Of a stretch of DNA of 64,000 nucleotides, positions 50,823 through 59,692 are shown in pieces. The position numbers and the translations under genes are program-made. This DNA comes from Sphingomonas arenae (lineage in GTDB: Bacteria; Pseudomonadota; Alphaproteobacteria; Sphingomonadales; Sphingomonadaceae): positions 496,001 to 560,000 of the forward strand of contig NZ_JAFFJU010000002.1 in NCBI RefSeq assembly GCF_016924655.1, read 5' to 3'. Under the pieces are notes generated by a model. That model made no database searches. It had not been told where the DNA came from and was given only the letters and a program-made list of their open reading frames with translations. Positions within the stretch are counted from its first letter, which is position 1. Every line of letters starts with the position of its first letter.

Positions 50823-52081
50823 GGCGCCCACGCGCGGTTCTCCCAAGGCAGGTGGATGCAGTGGTGGCCGTCCACCGATGGCTCCGGCGAGCGCTTCATG
50901 GGCAGCGGCTGGTCATTGCCTTCGAAGATGACCAAAGCCTCTGGACCATCTGCCGGCAGGGTGAAGGAGAGACCGTCGACATCGGCCAAGCCGAGCGGAT
51001 TGGCGCTACCGTCGAGGCCGATCAGCCGGATCAGCCACCGGTCCGCGGTTTCGTCCACTTCGAAGCGGAGAGTGGATTGCAACCGGACCCAGTCCAGCAG
51101 GCGCCCCGGAGTGGTCACCAACAGCTTCTCTGTGGCCCTTTCCGCGAGCTCATCCAGCGCGACCTCTTCGTGCAGCGACAGGGCCGGTCCGTCCAGCCGG
51201 CGGCGTTGTTCCTGCTCCGGCGCCTGGCCGATCAGCGCCGTTTCGCCAAGCCGCTGTTCGATGACGATCGCCCCCTGCCCCGTCTCGAGCGCATCCAGGA
51301 ACATGGACCTCAGCTGCAGCGGCAGAGTGGTGAGGGCCGGGCGCTGACCACCCCGATAGCGCTTGAAGACCGAGCTGCCGAGGACGCTGCATGAGGGAAG
51401 CGGCAGCAGCACCGAGTTGAAGAGGTCGACCGCGAACTGCCGGCGCTCATCGTCCTTCGCCGCATCCCAGATGCTATCGAGATCCGTCCCGGCCATTTCA
51501 CCCGCGCCGAGATCGTCATAGTCGAAGCGTCCGAAAGCCTCCTGCAGCCTCGCCGTGGAGCGCAGATCCAGGCCGTCGCCGAACTTCTCGCCGACAGCAA
51601 ACGATGGATCGGTGAAGTACCGCACCCCGGCAGCGCGGAGCGGAACGGCGGTGTCCAGGCCTGCGTCGCCGATGAAGCACTTTGGCCTGAAGCCCGCCTC
51701 CGCCAACTGTCGCGCGGTGTCTTCCGGTCCTGCGGCGCTCAGGCCCGCGACGCTGTCGGCGAGCCCGGCCGCGTGCATGTCGCGCGCAAGCGGTCCGCGC
51801 GCGTTGCACACGTCGCCCTCACCGAAGCTGAGCATCGCCCCAAGCTCGAGACCCCTGCCGGTGAAGGCGGAATGAAGCTCGTCGAACACGCTTCGCGTCA
51901 TGGTTCGCGTGTCGTTGCTGATGGCGAGGCCGGCGCGATAAGGGAAAGGAAAGCGGCGGATGGAGAGCGCAAGCGGTGCGGCGGGCGAAGGGCCGACCTC
52001 CCGGACGTTGATGGGTCGGGACTGGAGGACTTCGCGGAAACGCCGGTCCCGGCCGGTTGGCCGAACGGCAGGTGAGGTCAT
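50816..52081 (-). CDS. Unknown protein with FPFPYRAGLA motif, member 2
   Basis: This 421-residue paralogue of the downstream gene has RRFPFPYRAGLAISNDTRTM near residue 45, then ELGAMLSFGEGD, AAGVRYFTDPSF and VFKRYRGGQRPALTTLPLQ, which matches AFKRYRDIDQPVGPTFPMQ in member 1. Both end in a similar beta-rich region with LTFTLPADGPE-like sequence and a final leucine/proline-rich strand. ATG 52081 overlaps the stop of the SGNH-like gene (ATGA). Possible carbohydrate esterase or hydrolase; this is a guess from context and the shared N-terminal strand motif. Confidence 0.68.
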   Translation of the reverse strand: MTSPAVRPTGRDRRFREVLQSRPINVREVGPSPAAPLALSIRRFPFPYRAGLAISNDTRTMTRSVFDELHSAFTGRGLELGAMLSFGEGDVCNARGPLARDMHAAGLADSVAGLSAAGPEDTARQLAEAGFRPKCFIGDAGLDTAVPLRAAGVRYFTDPSFAVGEKFGDGLDLRSTARLQEAFGRFDYDDLGAGEMAGTDLDSIWDAAKDDERRQFAVDLFNSVLLPLPSCSVLGSSVFKRYRGGQRPALTTLPLQLRSMFLDALETGQGAIVIEQRLGETALIGQAPEQEQRRRLDGPALSLHEEVALDELAERATEKLLVTTPGRLLDWVRLQSTLRFEVDETADRWLIRLIGLDGSANPLGLADVDGLSFTLPADGPEALVIFEGNDQPLPMKRSPEPSVDGHHCIHLPWENRAWAPC

Positions 52082-52929
52082 GCGGCGACCGCGGACTTGG
52101 CCATGATGTCGGAAGCGAAGCCCACGTACAGGGCAGCGATCTCCGGAATGAACTCTTCGCGATAGTGGCGCAGGTCCTCCTTCAGCACGGGCTGGCCGCC
52201 GCGTTCCAGAACCAGCTTCCACGGCTCCAGGAAGGGCAACTGGAAGCGGGCTGCCGCAGCCTGGATATGCTGCTGGAAGTCCGCGGGCCAGAACACCGGG
52301 CGGCCATCAGGCATGTGCTGATAGGCATAGGAGATCATGCCGATTGGCAAGGGAATGCGACGCACGATCTCCCCGACATCCGCGATCGTGTCGCGGGGAA
52401 CGCCGCGTGCGCGCTCGAGCACCGCAAGGATCAGCTCGCGCCCCTCGATATCGGCGGGGACCTGCGGGATCAGGGCTTCCGCCGCTTCGCTGCGCACGGC
52501 CTCGTTGTGGCCCAGAATACCCTTGATGTACCAGCTGTTCGTCAGCTTCGCGACGTCCCGGCCGAGCGGTTTCAGCGGCGTGGTGACGTAGCGCAGCACC
52601 TGCGCCCGATTGAGCTTGAAGCCGTCGAAATCGATGTCCACGATCCCGTTCGGCTGCATGAGGCAGACGTCGGCGCCGGTCATCCCGGGATAGCCCGGGC
52701 CTGGAGCATAGTTGGCGTGATAGCCGCAGATTTCCCGCAGTTCCGCGGGGATCTCACGCTCGCCCGCCAGGAAGTCGAGCAGCTGGAGCATTTCGCCAAA
52801 GCTGTAGGTGCCGGGAGTCGAGCCACCGCGGCCAATGGTCGCTCGTCCAGCGAGGCCCGTCTTGATCGCCACGGTCATGGGTCCGTGGAGCAGACATGCT
52901 CCCAGGCCGAAGATGCGCGGGGGCGCCAT
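52078..52929 (-). CDS. Stand-alone SGNH-like (GxCxxH) protein
   Basis: This 283-residue protein begins RIFGLGACLLHGPM. Gly10, Cys12 and His15 fall at exactly the positions of PIGTCRIH in the two TPR-SGNH proteins. It also has TYSFGEMLQLLDFLAGE, like the HTSAEALQQLRFLMGE block of those proteins, and a C-terminal DLRHYREEFIPEIAALY matching their LTHYEPAF block. It therefore seems to be the same catalytic domain without TPRs. ATG 52929 follows AAGGAACAGGAA; an in-frame extension to 53013 lacks conserved sequence. It heads a three-gene operon with the two FPFPYRAGLA proteins. Confidence 0.7.
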   Translation of the reverse strand: MAPPRIFGLGACLLHGPMTVAIKTGLAGRATIGRGGSTPGTYSFGEMLQLLDFLAGEREIPAELREICGYHANYAPGPGYPGMTGADVCLMQPNGIVDIDFDGFKLNRAQVLRYVTTPLKPLGRDVAKLTNSWYIKGILGHNEAVRSEAAEALIPQVPADIEGRELILAVLERARGVPRDTIADVGEIVRRIPLPIGMISYAYQHMPDGRPVFWPADFQQHIQAAAARFQLPFLEPWKLVLERGGQPVLKEDLRHYREEFIPEIAALYVGFASDIMAKSAVAA

Positions 52930-53072
52930 TTCCTGTTCCTTCAAGTGATGCTCCGGACAGCCGACAAATGCTTGTGATGGGGATCGAGGAGGAGGTCCAA
53001 GCCGCTCCTCCATTGAGCCTGTTTAGCTCTGCTCCGAGAGGCGGGAAAGGCCAAACCGGCACCTTCTCGGTC

Positions 53073-54431
53073 CTATTGCTCCCGCATCGCGCTCCAGAGG
53101 TGATGCGAGATGGGTTCGAACAGGTATTGCAGTGCCGTGCGCTTGCGGACCGCCATGACCAGTTCCACGGGGAGGCCGGGGCGCAGCTGGCCACGACCGA
53201 GCACGTCCCGGACCTTGTTCAGTTCCTGCGGACTGACCTCGACTTCGGCCCGGAAGTAGGAGCGCCCAGTCTTCTCGTCCGTGAAGCTGTCGGCGGAGAT
53301 GGTCCGGACGCGGCCGCTGAGCAGCGGCAAGGTGCGGTCGTCGACGCTGGTGAAGCGGACCTGCGCCTTCTGCCCCTGGTAGACGTCGTCGGCACCGCGC
53401 GGATCGACCTGGGCCTGGATGACCAGCATCTTGTTGGCCGGCACCACTTCCATCAGCGTCTGCCCGGGCGAGACCACGCCTCCGACGGTGAATACCGTCA
53501 GCCCGACGACCGTGCCCGTCGCGGGCGAGCGGACCCGCGCCCGCTGCAACTGTTCGCGCGCGGAGATCAGCTTGGGCAGAACCTCGGACAGCTTGGACTG
53601 GGTGTCGCGCAGTTCCGCCGCGACCTCCTCCAGCTTGCCGCTCGACAGGCTGAGCGACTGCATGCGCGTCTCGCCCATGCCTTCGCTCGCCCGCGCCATC
53701 TCGGCGGCCATCGCCGCCTCGCGCCCGCGCAGTTCCTCGAGCATCCGTTCGCCCGCGCGGATGCGGTTGGTCGCGGCGAAGCCCTTCTGCTCCAGCTCGC
53801 GCAGGCCCTTCACCTCGTCGTTCAGGATGCGTTGCTGTTCGCGCAGGGACGCACGCTGCTCGGCATAGCCGACCTGTTGTTCCCGCAGCTGACTCGAACG
53901 CTGACCGAGGACTGACTGCTGCGCCTGCAGCGATGCCTGCTTGGCCCTCAGCTGCGCCCGCTGCAGCTCCAGGGCCTGCGTCGCCAGCGGCCGATCGTCG
54001 GGGCTGATGCTCGCGAATTCCGGTGGAGGAGCGAAGGTCGACTGACCGGCCCGCTCGGCCAGCAGCCGGGCGCGCTGCGCCAGCAGGGTCAGGTAGTCGC
54101 TCGTGAGCGCCCGCTCCGCCGCGAGCAGATCCGGGGCGGACATCTCGACCAGCAGCTGGCCGGCCTCGACCTTCTGGCCTTCCCGGACGTGGATGGCCGT
54201 GACCACCCCGCCTTCACGATGCTGAACGGACTGGCGGTGACCGGAGACGGCGACGACGCCTTGCGCATGGACACCCGCGTCCAGCGGGACGAACGCTGCC
54301 CAGCCGAGCAGCACCACGAAGAACAGGAAGGCGATGGCTGACCCGATCCGCACATCACGTCGCGGATCGTCGATGGTGGCACTGGCGACCTCCGGGGGAG
54401 CCGCGAAGTCGAGAACCTGGACTGCGGTCAC
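53073..54431 (-). CDS. Type I secretion periplasmic adaptor (HlyD/PrtE family)
   Basis: This 452-residue membrane-fusion protein bridges the inner-membrane ATPase and the outer-membrane channel. One N-terminal membrane helix (about 30-50, AIAFLFFVVLLGWAAFVPL), a lipoyl-like half with VQHREGGVVTAIHVREGQ, and coiled coil from about 90 to 300 are seen. The second lipoyl half (RVRSPATGTVVGLTVFTVGG) and a beta-barrel end with KMLVIQAQVDPRGADDVY follow. GTG 54431 overlaps the ATPase stop. No TolC-type gene lies in the window, so a shared channel must be elsewhere. Confidence 0.92.
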   Translation of the reverse strand: MTAVQVLDFAAPPEVASATIDDPRRDVRIGSAIAFLFFVVLLGWAAFVPLDAGVHAQGVVAVSGHRQSVQHREGGVVTAIHVREGQKVEAGQLLVEMSAPDLLAAERALTSDYLTLLAQRARLLAERAGQSTFAPPPEFASISPDDRPLATQALELQRAQLRAKQASLQAQQSVLGQRSSQLREQQVGYAEQRASLREQQRILNDEVKGLRELEQKGFAATNRIRAGERMLEELRGREAAMAAEMARASEGMGETRMQSLSLSSGKLEEVAAELRDTQSKLSEVLPKLISAREQLQRARVRSPATGTVVGLTVFTVGGVVSPGQTLMEVVPANKMLVIQAQVDPRGADDVYQGQKAQVRFTSVDDRTLPLLSGRVRTISADSFTDEKTGRSYFRAEVEVSPQELNKVRDVLGRGQLRPGLPVELVMAVRKRTALQYLFEPISHHLWSAMREQ

Positions 54432-56146
54432 GCCGCACTCTCCGATCCCGGTGGCGACAGGCGCACCACCACGTCCTTGGCCGGCCCGAGCATCTTGGGC
54501 TTGCCCGCTTCGAGCACGAGCAAGCGGTCGGCCCGGTCGAGGACAGCCTTGCGGTGCGCGATGAGCAGTACCGTGGCGCCGCGGGCCCGCGCACCCGCAA
54601 CGGCCCGGACCAACGCCGCCTCACCCTCCGCATCCAGAAAGGCGTTGGGCTCATCCAGGATCAGCAGGTTGGGGCTGCGGTATAGTGCGCGGGCCAGGGC
54701 GATGCGCTGCGCCTGTCCGGCGGAGACCCCGGCCCCGAGCGGTCCGAGCGGCGTGTCATAGCCCCGCGGCAGCTGCAGGATCAGGTCGTGCACACCCGCC
54801 TGTCGCGCGGCGGCCACGGCTTCCTGATCGACGCTCGCATCCGCCCCGGCCGTCCAGGCTTCGAAGCGGGAGATGTTCTCCTTGATCGTGCCTTCGAACA
54901 GGCTGGGCTCCTGGGGCAGATAGCCGATGTAGCGGCCGAGCTCGTCCGGGTCCCAGTCCGATCGTTGCGCACCATCGACCCGAACCGTGCCGAGGTCGGG
55001 GTTGATGGCGCCGGCGATCACCTTGGCGAGCGTGGTCTTGCCCGAGCCGCTGGGTCCGACGATCCCCAGGATCTCGCCCGGGCCGGCCGAGAAGGTCACG
55101 CCCTGCAGGATCACCCGCCCGTCGGCGCTGCGCACGGCCACTTGCTCGACGTCCAGCTTGCCGCCGGGTGACGGCAGCGCCGTGCGGATCCGGTCGGCAT
55201 CGCTCGGCTGGGCCATGGCGTCCGAAAGCCGCAGCAGCGCGGCACGGGCGGAGGTCAGGGTGGACCAGCCGCCGACCAGCGCATCGATCGGCTGGAGCGC
55301 CCGGCCGAGCAGGATCGAGGCGGCGATGATCGCGCCGGCCGAAATCTCCCCCACGATCGCCAGCAAGGCGCCGACGCCGAGGGCGGCCGACTGCACGAAG
55401 AGCCGGAGGAAGCGGCTCAGCGCGGAGAAGCGGCTGCCGATGAACTGCGCCTCGGCCATGGTGCGGATGCCGGAGGATCGCAGGTTGAGCTGCCGGTTCA
55501 CCATGGCACCGACCATCCCGAGCCCGCGCAGGGTGCCGGCGTAGACGGAGGCGGCCTGTTCGGACGCGTGGGAGGCCGCCAGGGCCTGCGTCGACTGCTG
55601 CATCGCCTCCCGCGTGATCCGCTGGTTCCGCCAGGCGATCGCAAGGAGCAGGATGATGGACGCGACCGCGAGGATGCCGAGCCAGAAGTGGAGCATGAAG
55701 CAGACAACCACGAACAGCGGGGCCCAGGGCAGGTCCATCAGCGCGGAGGCCGCCGGACTGGCCAGGGCCTGCCGGATCATGTCGAGATCGCGCATGGCCT
55801 GCACATTCCCGCGGCCGCCCTGTGAGAGCATGCGCTTCAGGATCTGCGGCGCCAGGATCGCATCGATCCGCGCGCTGGCGCGGACGAGCAGTCGGCTGCG
55901 GATGCCGTCGAGTGCGGCAAGGGTGAGCAAAGCCACGGCCAGCGCGAGCGTCACGAACAGCAGGGTGATCCGCCCGCCTGTGGTTAGAACGCGGTCGTAG
56001 ACTTGCAGCATGTAGATGGCCGGCGCCAGGAACAGCATGCTGATCAGCACGCTGAAGCCCCCAGCCGCCAGGAAGTGCGTTCGGCAGGCACGCGCCGCAT
56101 CGGCCAGCGGCGGTGGCAGCGTCACGCCCGCAATCTTCACACGCAC
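54428..56146 (-). CDS. Type I secretion ABC permease/ATPase (PrtD/RsaD family)
   Basis: This 572-residue half-transporter has six N-terminal membrane helices (about 25-300) and a C-terminal nucleotide-binding domain. Walker A is GPSGSGKTT near residue 370, the signature-like region is LGAGVSAGQAQRIALARAL and Walker B is LLILDEPNAFLD, followed by LLIAHRK. The signature reads VSAGQ instead of LSGGQ, a small change common in this family. No N-terminal peptidase-like domain is present, as expected for exporters of RTX proteins with C-terminal signals. The RTX gene at 57389 is the obvious substrate candidate. Confidence 0.93.
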   Translation of the reverse strand: MRVKIAGVTLPPPLADAARACRTHFLAAGGFSVLISMLFLAPAIYMLQVYDRVLTTGGRITLLFVTLALAVALLTLAALDGIRSRLLVRASARIDAILAPQILKRMLSQGGRGNVQAMRDLDMIRQALASPAASALMDLPWAPLFVVVCFMLHFWLGILAVASIILLLAIAWRNQRITREAMQQSTQALAASHASEQAASVYAGTLRGLGMVGAMVNRQLNLRSSGIRTMAEAQFIGSRFSALSRFLRLFVQSAALGVGALLAIVGEISAGAIIAASILLGRALQPIDALVGGWSTLTSARAALLRLSDAMAQPSDADRIRTALPSPGGKLDVEQVAVRSADGRVILQGVTFSAGPGEILGIVGPSGSGKTTLAKVIAGAINPDLGTVRVDGAQRSDWDPDELGRYIGYLPQEPSLFEGTIKENISRFEAWTAGADASVDQEAVAAARQAGVHDLILQLPRGYDTPLGPLGAGVSAGQAQRIALARALYRSPNLLILDEPNAFLDAEGEAALVRAVAGARARGATVLLIAHRKAVLDRADRLLVLEAGKPKMLGPAKDVVVRLSPPGSESAA

Positions 56147-56283
56147 CCTCCCCTATCCGCCTGTGTTTGCTGCAATAAGTCACCCGCGGACACTTGGCCA
56201 ACACCCCTTAGTCGCACTGCGCCATCTTTGCACATGCGAAATCGGACAATAGCATTTTCCGGCGAAAAAGGGGATCAACAGGC

Positions 56284-57096
56284 GTGAACCGCGTCCTACG
56301 TCCCATCGGCAACGCACTCGCGCGTTTCCTGGCAGAACCCCGACCCGAGCTGGTGACCGGCATCTGCACGCCGGTGGAGCGCCTGCGCGCCTGCCTGGAA
56401 CCGGGTGATGTGCTGCTGGTCGAAGGCACCTCGAGGGTCAGCACCGCCATCAAGTACCTCACCCAGTCCAGCTGGTCGCATGCCGCGCTCTATGTCGGTG
56501 AGCTCGCTGCCGGGCGGTTGCAGGATCCATCGCACAAGCTGATCGAGGCGGATGTCGTGGAAGGCGTCCGGAGCGTGCCGCTGGACGAATATGGATCGTT
56601 GCCGACCCGCATCTGCCGTCCGGTTGGGTTGTCGACGAAGGATCGCCAGCTGCTGGTCGATTATGTCGTCAATCGGCTGGGTCATTCCTACGACACCAAG
56701 AACCTGCTCGACCTCGCCCGTTACCTGATGCCGACCCCACCGGTTCCGGCCTGGTTTCGCCGGCGCCTGATCGCACTCGGGTCGGGCGATCCGACGCGGG
56801 CCATATGCTCTACCCTGATCGCGCAGGCGTTTGCGGCGATCCGCTACCCGATTCTTCCGACGGTTGAGTACCGGGAGGAGGCCGGCCCGTCCTCGGCAAG
56901 CCGCAGGCGGGAAATCCTGCACATCCGGCACCACTCGCTCTACACGCCGCGAGATTTCGACGTGTCCCCCTATTTCCAGATCGTGAAGCCGACGGTGGAA
57001 GGTCACTTCAACTTCCGCCGGCTCCACTGGGCGGAAGACGCGGGTGCGCCGGAGATCCCTCCGGAAGCACCGAGCATGCGCAAGCGCCGTGCATAA
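56284..57096 (+). CDS. YiiX/YebB-like cysteine hydrolase (permuted NlpC/P60)
   Basis: This 270-residue protein has LEPGDVLLVEG (38-48), then SSWSHAALYVG (62-72) with a likely catalytic His66, and later AICSTLIAQAF (173-183) with Cys175. This His-before-Cys order marks the permuted papain-like group (YiiX, LRAT), whose members cut amide bonds or act on lipids. It starts at GTG 56284, with no clear signal peptide. It lies between the divergent secretion ATPase and the RTX gene. The role there is unknown; processing or lipid modification is possible. Confidence 0.8.
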   Translation: MNRVLRPIGNALARFLAEPRPELVTGICTPVERLRACLEPGDVLLVEGTSRVSTAIKYLTQSSWSHAALYVGELAAGRLQDPSHKLIEADVVEGVRSVPLDEYGSLPTRICRPVGLSTKDRQLLVDYVVNRLGHSYDTKNLLDLARYLMPTPPVPAWFRRRLIALGSGDPTRAICSTLIAQAFAAIRYPILPTVEYREEAGPSSASRRREILHIRHHSLYTPRDFDVSPYFQIVKPTVEGHFNFRRLHWAEDAGAPEIPPEAPSMRKRRA

Positions 57097-57150
57097 TCGT
57101 ACCAGTTCGGCACAGGCCTGACCAAATCGTCCTCGCGGGCTCAACCTGTG

Positions 57151-57175
57151 GGAACCTCGGTGGTATGAACCGGTT
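57151..57175 (+). promoter_or_regulatory. EcfG-like promoter candidate upstream of the RTX gene
   Basis: GGAAC (57151-57155), a 16-base spacer and GGTT (57172-57175) fit the EcfG format with one -10 mismatch. It lies in the 292-base gap before the RTX gene and would give a leader of about 205 bases. The rest of the gap shows no gene or clear structure apart from the AACCGGTT palindrome overlapping the -10. Confidence 0.35.
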
Positions 57176-57388
57176 GAACATTGCTGGGTCCTCGCCGGGA
57201 CCGCACGACAACCGGGGGAAGATGGGCGCTCCACAACCGTTCAGATCCTTGCAGTCACGACCTCCCGAGGGAGGAACGAGCACGGCTTGGATGACTGGAC
57301 TGGATGCCGCGACGAATGATCCGGTTCCCACTCCAATCCCGATTCCTGTTCCGAATCCCTGAAAACGCGCTCGCGTACGGAGAGAAGC

Positions 57389-59644
57389 ATGCCAGACCTG
57401 ATTGCAGAGGCAGACGAGTTTACCTTGAACTCCCAGACGGGCCAGGACCAGACGGAAGTCCGGTTCGTCGCGTTGCAGGACGGTGGCTTTGTCGCAATCT
57501 GGCGCAACAATCGCGAGGACAACGGCAGCTCCGGACAGTACGACCTGCGCGCCCAGCGCTACGACGCGGACGGGCAAGCGGTCGGCAGCGAGTTCGAGGT
57601 GAGCGGCGCCCTGACCGGGACCGCCTACAATCATACGGCGGTCGCGCTTTCCGACGGGACCTTCGTGGTCGCATGGGAGGACACGTCGGACTCGACGATC
57701 GTGGCGCGCCTGTTCAACGCGGACGGCACCCCAGCGGGCGCGGAGTTCCAGCTGACTTCGGGCGCGCGCTTCGATGTTTCTCTAGCCGCACTGGATGCGG
57801 GCGGCTTCGTTGCAACGTGGACGGACTTCGGCACGTCGGACATCCGGGCCCAGCTCTACGATGCCAGCGGGAATACGGTCGGTACGACGTTCACCGTCAA
57901 CGCCACGACTTCCGGCAGCCAGGTCAGCTCGGACACGGTCAGCGCACCCGACGGCGGCTTCATCGTCGTCTGGCAGGACAATAGCGGGGTCGGAGGTGAC
58001 ACATCCTCCTTCGGGGTCAAGATGCGCCGCTTCGACGCCAATGGTCAGCCGGTCGGCGGAGAGACGCTCGTCAACACCACGACGACCGGAAATCAGGGCA
58101 CGCCCAAGGTGGCGTTCCTCGACAACGGCGGCTTTGTCGTGACCTGGGTCGACAGCGCTGCGGGCGGCGCCGGTGCGGTGAAGGCGCAGATCTTCAATGC
58201 TTCCGGTCAGCCGGTGGGAACCGAATTCTCTGTGTCTGCCTCGCCGGGTACGGACGAGACGCTGCCAACGATCATCGGCACCGAAGGCGGCTTCTTCATC
58301 AGCTGGTCGGAAGGCCTGACTGGCGGCAACGGAGATATCCGCGGACAGTTGTTCACCAACGCGGGAGCCCGGGTCGGGGGCGAAGCCGTGATCAACGCCA
58401 GCGCAATCGGAAGCCAGACCTCGCCTGCCTTGGCGTTGCTCACCTCGGGCGAGATCCTGGCGGGGTGGTCGGACGACAACCGGACCCAGGCGCTGACCGG
58501 GGTTGCCATCAACGACATCGAAGCGAGGCTGTTCTTCAATCCGGCCGAGGTTCAGACCGGCACGAACCTGGCGGAAACCATCAACGGCACGGCCAATGCG
58601 GATGTGATCAGCGGCCGGTCGGGTGACGACCTGATCTTCGGGTCCGGAGGCAACGACTTCATCCACGGCGGGCGCGGCGCGGACGCCATGTACGGGGGAA
58701 CCGGCGACGACATCTATGTCGCGGACAACGTCAGCGACTCCCCACGCGAACGGGTTGGCGAAGGGATTGACCTGGTCCAGGCCTCGGCAAGCCATACGCT
58801 ACGTGTGAATGTCGAAAACCTGACCCTCACCGGACAGTTTTCCATCACCGGCCGCGGCAATGATCTGGAGAACACCATCACCGGCAACTCCGGTTCCAAC
58901 CGGATGTGGGGCATGGGCGGGAACGACACGCTGATCGGCAATGCCGGCAACGACTTCCTCGACGGCAGCGAGGGCGGTGACACGCTGATCGGCGGCATCG
59001 GCAACGACGTCTATTATGTCGATACGCTCAGCGACACGATCGTGGAGGCCGCGAACGAGGGCTATGACACCGTCCGCACCACGCTCGACTGGACGCTGGG
59101 TGCGGGGCTCGACCGGATCGAGCTTCTGGGCAGCGGCGACCTCGATGGCACCGGCAATGGGCTGGCCAACATCCTGTCGGGCAATGCCGGGGCCAACGTG
59201 CTGTCCGGCATGGACGGCAACGACCGGATCTTCGGCAAGGAGGGCAGCGACACGGTTGATGGCGGCGCCGGCGGCGACTGGCTGGAGGGCGGCACCGGGC
59301 AGGACACCTTCATCGGCGGCGCGGGCTCGGACCGGTACGTCTTCCGCGAGGGCGACTTTGGCGGCGCGACCACCGACACGGCCGACCGGATCATCGACTT
59401 CGGTGATGCGGAGAACGACCGCATCCGCCTGGACCTCATCGACGCCAACACCAATGTGGCGGGCAACCAGGTGTTCAGCTGGCTGGGCGACACCGCCTTC
59501 ACCGGCGTCGCCGGCCAGCTGCGCTACGAGCAGATCGGCGGCAACACCTATGTCCAGGGCGACACCAACGGAGACGGCGTCGCCGACTTCATGATCCGCG
59601 TCGATGGGCTGATCGACCTCGGAACGGACGATTTCCTGTTCTGA
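57389..59644 (+). CDS. RTX calcium-binding secreted protein
   Basis: This is a 751-residue protein without a signal peptide, expected to be exported by type I secretion. Residues about 1-385 hold about seven tandem units of roughly 50 residues with a GGFVVTWxD core and a QxFNASGQPVGTEF-like end, resembling a beta-propeller. From about 400 to 660 there are three groups of calcium-binding nonapeptides (for example GGNDFIHGGRGAD, then GNDTLIGNAGNDFLDG and GADGGTGQD-like units). It ends DLGTDDFLF, a hydrophobic end typical of type I secretion signals. It is probably a cell-surface or matrix protein; no enzymatic domain is visible. Confidence 0.9.
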   Translation: MPDLIAEADEFTLNSQTGQDQTEVRFVALQDGGFVAIWRNNREDNGSSGQYDLRAQRYDADGQAVGSEFEVSGALTGTAYNHTAVALSDGTFVVAWEDTSDSTIVARLFNADGTPAGAEFQLTSGARFDVSLAALDAGGFVATWTDFGTSDIRAQLYDASGNTVGTTFTVNATTSGSQVSSDTVSAPDGGFIVVWQDNSGVGGDTSSFGVKMRRFDANGQPVGGETLVNTTTTGNQGTPKVAFLDNGGFVVTWVDSAAGGAGAVKAQIFNASGQPVGTEFSVSASPGTDETLPTIIGTEGGFFISWSEGLTGGNGDIRGQLFTNAGARVGGEAVINASAIGSQTSPALALLTSGEILAGWSDDNRTQALTGVAINDIEARLFFNPAEVQTGTNLAETINGTANADVISGRSGDDLIFGSGGNDFIHGGRGADAMYGGTGDDIYVADNVSDSPRERVGEGIDLVQASASHTLRVNVENLTLTGQFSITGRGNDLENTITGNSGSNRMWGMGGNDTLIGNAGNDFLDGSEGGDTLIGGIGNDVYYVDTLSDTIVEAANEGYDTVRTTLDWTLGAGLDRIELLGSGDLDGTGNGLANILSGNAGANVLSGMDGNDRIFGKEGSDTVDGGAGGDWLEGGTGQDTFIGGAGSDRYVFREGDFGGATTDTADRIIDFGDAENDRIRLDLIDANTNVAGNQVFSWLGDTAFTGVAGQLRYEQIGGNTYVQGDTNGDGVADFMIRVDGLIDLGTDDFLF

Positions 59645-59654
59645 CGACAAAAGG

Positions 59655-59685
59655 CGCCCGGGCCGCATTTGCGACCCGGGTCCTT
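59655..59685 (-). terminator. Terminator between RTX gene and TonB receptor (convergent)
   Basis: A CCCGGG / CCCGGG palindrome with inner CGCA / TGCG pairing forms a strong hairpin. On the minus strand it is followed by GCGCCTTTTG, so it mainly ends the TonB-receptor transcript. It may also stop the RTX transcript. Confidence 0.7.
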
Positions 59686-59692
59686 GCCCTTC

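Noticed and set aside
57008-57634. Minus-strand frame across the gap before the RTX gene
   Set aside because: It overlaps two well-supported genes, has no family motif and no ribosome-binding site that I can see.
58560-59350. Tandem short repeats that could suggest a repeat array or CRISPR
   Set aside because: The periodicity is of codons for calcium-binding nonapeptides in the RTX protein; there are no identical repeats with unique spacers.
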